Below are positions 60,563 through 64,000 of a DNA stretch of 64,000 nt, piece by piece. This stretch comes from Micromonospora pisi (GTDB taxonomy: Bacteria > Actinomycetota > Actinomycetes > Mycobacteriales > Micromonosporaceae), in the NCBI RefSeq assembly GCF_003633685.1, contig NZ_RBKT01000001.1, positions 3,100,001 to 3,164,000 of the forward strand, given 5' to 3'. A program made the translations under genes and the position numbers. The notes beneath the pieces are model-generated. The model saw nothing but the letters and a program-made list of their open reading frames with translations, was not told where the DNA came from and did not search any database. Numbering within the stretch: the first letter of the stretch is position 1; each line of letters begins with the position of its first letter.

Positions 60563-61648
60563 ATGAATAGGCGTGTGCGGACGCGGTCCGCGGCGATGCT
60601 TGCTGTTTTGCTGGTGGCACTGGGCTTGCTCGGCGGCGTCGCTGTGCCAGCATGGGCGACCGCGCGGGACTCAACCGCGATGGCGAGTGCGGCTTTTGAC
60701 CAAGCCGAGGAAGATCGTCTTTTCGTGCGCTTCCTGGCTCTCTACGACCCGCGTGCGCTGGTGCGGACGGCCGCTTGGAACGCTTTGACCAGCAGTAATG
60801 TTCCCGCTGCCATCGACCGGTTCTTTACCTCGGGGTTCCCGTACGCGGTCAGCCGTTCACAGGAACTCGCCGCGCGCAACCTCGACTTCGCCAAGCGGAT
60901 CGTGGCCACCCACCCCGCGGAGTTCTCGCCGGAGGTGCACGCGGCCGCCCAATATGCGATCAATAGCGGCACTACCGCGCTGGACACCTTCGCCCGGACC
61001 GGCTACGCGGCCGCAAAGGAACGCGACCGGATCGCCCGAGAAGCCTCTGGCGATCATGCTGCCGGCCTACTGCAGGCCGATCGTGACTTCGTCGTTCAAC
61101 TGCGCGAGCACGATCCCGGCGCGCAGGTTCGAGCCGCGGCCGGGCTCGCGCTACGCGCCGAGGCCACCGACGCCGATGTGGTGGAGTTCTACGCCTACGA
61201 CTGGGCCGCCGCGGCCTCCGTGGACCTGCAGACCCATCAGACGCAATGCGCCAACAACGACATGATCTGGCGCTCCAAGATCAAGACTTTGCTGGCCGAC
61301 GCGCAGGCCGCGCACGCGGCGGCGCTCGCTGCCGAGGGCGAAGCACGCGAGCTGGCTCGAGAGACCGCCGCCCGCGCCTGGCGCACGCTCGGAGCGCAGG
61401 CCGAGCCGGCCAGGTCCACCTGGGACACCGCCGTCGAGGTTGCCGAGCGGCAGGCGGCGAACTGGCAACAGGTGGCGCTGGCCGCAGCGGCGGCCGCGGA
61501 CAACCCGAACTGGGAGTCCATCACGGTCAGCGCGCAAGCCAACGGTCAGCAGTGGACCAACGAGCACGTTAACGCCACGAGGCAGGCCGCGTACTGGACT
61601 TCTCTCTACGAAATGGCGCTGGCCGGCGAGCGAGACATGACTTCCTGA
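60563..61648 (+). CDS. secreted ALF-repeat protein
   Basis: 361 residues. A signal peptide (RRVRTRSAAMLAVLLVALGL, ending near PAWATA) is followed by ALF-type repeats: LVRTAAWNALTSSNVPAAIDRFFTSG, EVHAAAQYAINSGTTALDTFARTG and VRAAAGLALRAEATDADVVEFYA. The rest is an Ala-rich helical domain (AHAAALAAEGEARELARETAARAW). There is no toxin or enzymatic domain. It lies between the divergent lectin protein and the giant ALF protein, in the same direction as the latter. The 297 bases before it contain a TATGAT -10-like box (60445-60450). Confidence 0.75.
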   Translation: MNRRVRTRSAAMLAVLLVALGLLGGVAVPAWATARDSTAMASAAFDQAEEDRLFVRFLALYDPRALVRTAAWNALTSSNVPAAIDRFFTSGFPYAVSRSQELAARNLDFAKRIVATHPAEFSPEVHAAAQYAINSGTTALDTFARTGYAAAKERDRIAREASGDHAAGLLQADRDFVVQLREHDPGAQVRAAAGLALRAEATDADVVEFYAYDWAAAASVDLQTHQTQCANNDMIWRSKIKTLLADAQAAHAAALAAEGEARELARETAARAWRTLGAQAEPARSTWDTAVEVAERQAANWQQVALAAAAAADNPNWESITVSAQANGQQWTNEHVNATRQAAYWTSLYEMALAGERDMTS

Positions 61649-61753
61649 CAATCTGACGTCTATTACCGGCACTGGCCGCACGGCTCGATTCGTCCCTTTC
61701 TCGCTTTCCGGCGCTGGCAAACGCGCCGGCGCTGACGCATGGGCAGGTATCGC

Positions 61754-64000
61754 GTGAAGAAGAACTTGGCTGGAGTACGCGCGTTTTTGGCATTGATCGT
61801 CACTGCAGTGATGATCGTCACTAATTTGCACGCACCACCGGCTGCGGCCACCCCGGCTACCCCACGGCCGAGTGCGCAGGCCGAGAACCTGCCCCCGATT
61901 CCGGTTCCGCCGTTGGTAACCGAGGAGTGGAACGGCACCGCGGGTGTGGTGACCAGCAATGAGCGCTGGGTGCAGGCGGTGACTGATCTTGCGGAGCTGA
62001 CCGAGGAGCCGGAGATCCGTGACGCCGCGTTGAAGGTGCTGGCGACCGGGGACGCGGCAGCGATCCGCCAGTTCGCGTTGATGGATATGCCGGTGATCGA
62101 CCAGCAGGTGCGTGAGCGTAAGCGTCTGGAAGCTGCGGACCGGCTGGCGAGGGTCAGGGCGATGGTGGGCACCGGTGTGCCTGGTGGCTATTTCAACGCC
62201 GAGGTGCAGCGGGTGCTGGCCGGCACCGATGAGGACCGGAAGGCGTTTCTGGCTTACGGTGCCGACATCGCCCGTGCCCGTGACGACAAGGCGGCCGGTG
62301 ACTCGCGGGAGCGGGCTGCGGCGTTGCGGGAGCGGTTGCGGGTGTTCGCGGCGGCGGCGCCGTCGGGTACGCAGGTGAAGGCTGCCGCCCAGCAGGCGCT
62401 GGCCGGCGATGACGCGGCGGTGGCCGCGTTCTTCGCTACCGGTTATGCGGCGGCGGCGAGGGCCGACTCCGCCGCACGGGAGCAGTACCTGGCGGATCTT
62501 GAGGCGCGGAACAAGGCGGCGGAGGAGCTTTCTGATCTGGCGCAGCGCGCCAGGCGGGCGTCCGAGGCGCGGGCGCAGATGATGGTCGCGCACGGTAACG
62601 GGGTCCGGGCGTTGCAGCGGGCCGCGAACGCGATGGCGAGTGCTGCCAATGCTGCCCGGCATAGTCAGCGGGTTCTCGCCGGGCCTGGCACGGTTGCGAG
62701 CAAGGCCGGCGATCTGGCTATCGACAAGGCGCTGATCGCCACCGAGTTGGACGGTGTCCGGCTGGCTGCCCAGCAGGCCCAGGCCGCGGCGGCCGCGTCT
62801 CGTTCGGCGGCGCAGGTCCTGCAGGAGACGGGGCTCACGTACGGCGTGGAGTGGGCTGATATCGCGGAGGGGATGAGCCAAGCTTCCCAGGCGGCTGTCG
62901 GCGCTACGACGACCGCCGCTCATGCGGTCGACGCCACGATCGCCACCAACAACGCGCAAGGGGCACAGGCGCAGGCTGAGGCCCGCGAGCGGCAGGCGGT
63001 GCAGTGGCGCCAGCACGCGCAGGAGCACGCTGCGGCGGCGGCGAAGTTGGCTGCGGCAACAGCCGTGGAGGCTGCTGCGGCAACCACCGCCGCCGCACGC
63101 GCCAAGACCGCTAAGGAACAGGCGCAAGCCGCCGAGGCCAAGGCTTGGGCGGAGGCGGCGAAGACTCGTCAGCAGCGGCAGGCGGCCGAGGCGCAGGCGG
63201 GCGAGGCGAAGCGGCAGCGTCAGATCGCCGAGGCGGAGCGGGCCAACGCCGACCGGTACCGGGTCGAGGCGGAGCAGCAGGCTGCCATCGCGCGTAATGC
63301 CCGCTCGGCCGCGGATACGCAGGCGGCCATCGCGGATCAGGCCCGGTCGAAGGCTGAATCGGCGGAGGCGACCGCTCGCGCAGCCGAACAGCGGGCGTGG
63401 GACCAGGAAGGCGTCGCGCGGCAGGCGCGCGACGACGCCATGGCCGCGGAGCGCGCGGAGCAGACCGCCAGGGCGAGGGCCCAGGCGATGCGGGCCGCCG
63501 CGGCGTCGGTTGAGACCGAAGCCGAACGCCAGGAAGCCCAGGCTCAGGCCGACGAGGCCGACCGGCAGGCCGGCATAGCAAGCTCGGCAGCGCGGGCAGC
63601 CCGCGCTCAGGCGAACACCGCCACCGGTGCCGCTGCCAACGCCCGTGCTGCCAGCACACAGGCGCAGAGTGCGGCCAACCTCGCCCGGGCCGCTAGCCAG
63701 CAGTCGCGTGCGGCGGCGGTCGCCGCGGACTCGGCAGCGGACAAGGCTGAGTCAAGCGCGCAGGCCACGCATGCGGCGCGGGCACGGGCTGACGCGGAGG
63801 CGGCGCAGGCGACCGCTGAGGAGACCAAGGCCGCTGAAGCCGCGGACACTGCCCAGGCTTTGGCCGGGCAGGCCGCCGACGAGTCCGTGAAGTCGCTGTG
63901 GGTGGCGGACCGCACGCGTGATGAGGCGCAGGCTGCCTTGACGGAGGCTGTGGCCGCCGCTGCACAGGCTGAGATCGCGATCAATGCGGCGGCTGCGGCC
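61754..64000 (+). CDS. giant secreted ALF-repeat, Ala-rich coiled-coil protein (3' end outside window)
   Basis: The frame is open from 61739 to the window end (at least 749 residues). I favour GTG 61754, which has GGGCAGG upstream; ATG 61739 is in frame. A signal peptide (KKNLAGVRAFLALIVTAVMIV, ending near AAATPATP) is followed by ALF-type repeats (IRDAALKVLATGDAAAIRQFA, FNAEVQRVLAGTDEDRKAFLAYG, VKAAAQQALAGDDAAVAAFFATG). From about residue 240 comes a very long Ala/Gln/Arg/Glu coiled coil. This architecture is that of N-terminal regions of actinobacterial polymorphic-toxin-like proteins, whose toxin lies at the C-terminus, here unseen. Confidence 0.75.
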   Translation, partial: MKKNLAGVRAFLALIVTAVMIVTNLHAPPAAATPATPRPSAQAENLPPIPVPPLVTEEWNGTAGVVTSNERWVQAVTDLAELTEEPEIRDAALKVLATGDAAAIRQFALMDMPVIDQQVRERKRLEAADRLARVRAMVGTGVPGGYFNAEVQRVLAGTDEDRKAFLAYGADIARARDDKAAGDSRERAAALRERLRVFAAAAPSGTQVKAAAQQALAGDDAAVAAFFATGYAAAARADSAAREQYLADLEARNKAAEELSDLAQRARRASEARAQMMVAHGNGVRALQRAANAMASAANAARHSQRVLAGPGTVASKAGDLAIDKALIATELDGVRLAAQQAQAAAAASRSAAQVLQETGLTYGVEWADIAEGMSQASQAAVGATTTAAHAVDATIATNNAQGAQAQAEARERQAVQWRQHAQEHAAAAAKLAAATAVEAAAATTAAARAKTAKEQAQAAEAKAWAEAAKTRQQRQAAEAQAGEAKRQRQIAEAERANADRYRVEAEQQAAIARNARSAADTQAAIADQARSKAESAEATARAAEQRAWDQEGVARQARDDAMAAERAEQTARARAQAMRAAAASVETEAERQEAQAQADEADRQAGIASSAARAARAQANTATGAAANARAASTQAQSAANLARAASQQSRAAAVAADSAADKAESSAQATHAARARADAEAAQATAEETKAAEAADTAQALAGQAADESVKSLWVADRTRDEAQAALTEAVAAAAQAEIAINAAAAA

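Noticed and set aside
61151-63127. A 658-residue minus-strand frame
   Set aside because: It is antisense to the ALF-repeat genes, whose signal peptides and repeats are clear; the antisense frame is open because of Ala codon bias.
1-64000. tRNA, rRNA or CRISPR arrays
   Set aside because: I looked for T-loop-like GTTCGA motifs with acceptor pairing, rRNA-like conserved blocks and regularly spaced repeats, and saw none that held up by eye; a covariance-model scan would be decisive.

Overview
The window is high-GC actinobacterial DNA. Codon use, frequent GTG starts, ALF-repeat secreted proteins, XRE/TPR-type regulators and many short genes with actinomycete-only families (DUF5954, DUF4192, DUF3560, DUF6262) point to a filamentous actinomycete, most likely a Micromonosporaceae member. 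The family-level guess is inference.

From about 0.3 to 53 kb the DNA reads as a large integrative or plasmid-like mobile element. The left end carries a SIR2-like/DUF3800 gene pair, an excisionase-like protein divergent from an XRE regulator with repeated operator half-sites between them, a catalytic-domain-less integrase-like protein and a full tyrosine recombinase (0.3-5.4 kb). Next come DUF5954, a second small HTH protein, a DprA-like protein and a GGDEF protein (5.5-10.7 kb). A foreign block at about 10.9-17.54 kb holds a Tn554-type transposon remnant (TnpB fragment and TnpC-like), a molybdate regulator, modABC and an MFS transporter. Its left end truncates a Mom-like gene and its right end truncates a GHKL-ATPase/metallopeptidase gene. 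Unknown genes follow, then a second foreign block (about 25.5-26.6 kb) with Fe/Mn superoxide dismutase that truncates a PP-loop gene, next to a queuine-transglycosylase-like gene.

From 28.2 to 47.7 kb there is a long co-oriented run of element genes: DUF4192, a receiver-like fusion, DUF932, ParB-like, DUF3085, an ArdA-like antirestriction protein, DUF3560, several unknowns (one duplicated as a divergent paralogue pair), a primase-polymerase and two SSBs. Many have structured leaders of 300-450 nt; two of these leaders share a hairpin. A small auxiliary-like gene, an AC-rich candidate oriT and a 1509-residue MobF relaxase-helicase (48.5-53.1 kb) form the mobilisation end. No FtsK/TraB or type IV secretion genes are visible, so transfer functions lie outside the window or come in trans.

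From 53.8 kb the content changes to chromosome-like genes: a 5'-3' exonuclease and a GNAT enzyme, then a decay zone (55.4-57.7 kb) of truncated TPR regulator, nitrilase, MurF, NYN/OST-HTH and transposase pieces. The right end has three secreted ALF-repeat proteins. One carries ricin-type and bulb-type lectin domains, and the last is a giant Ala-rich protein running off the window that resembles the N-terminal part of polymorphic toxins. No rRNA, tRNA or CRISPR array was recognised.
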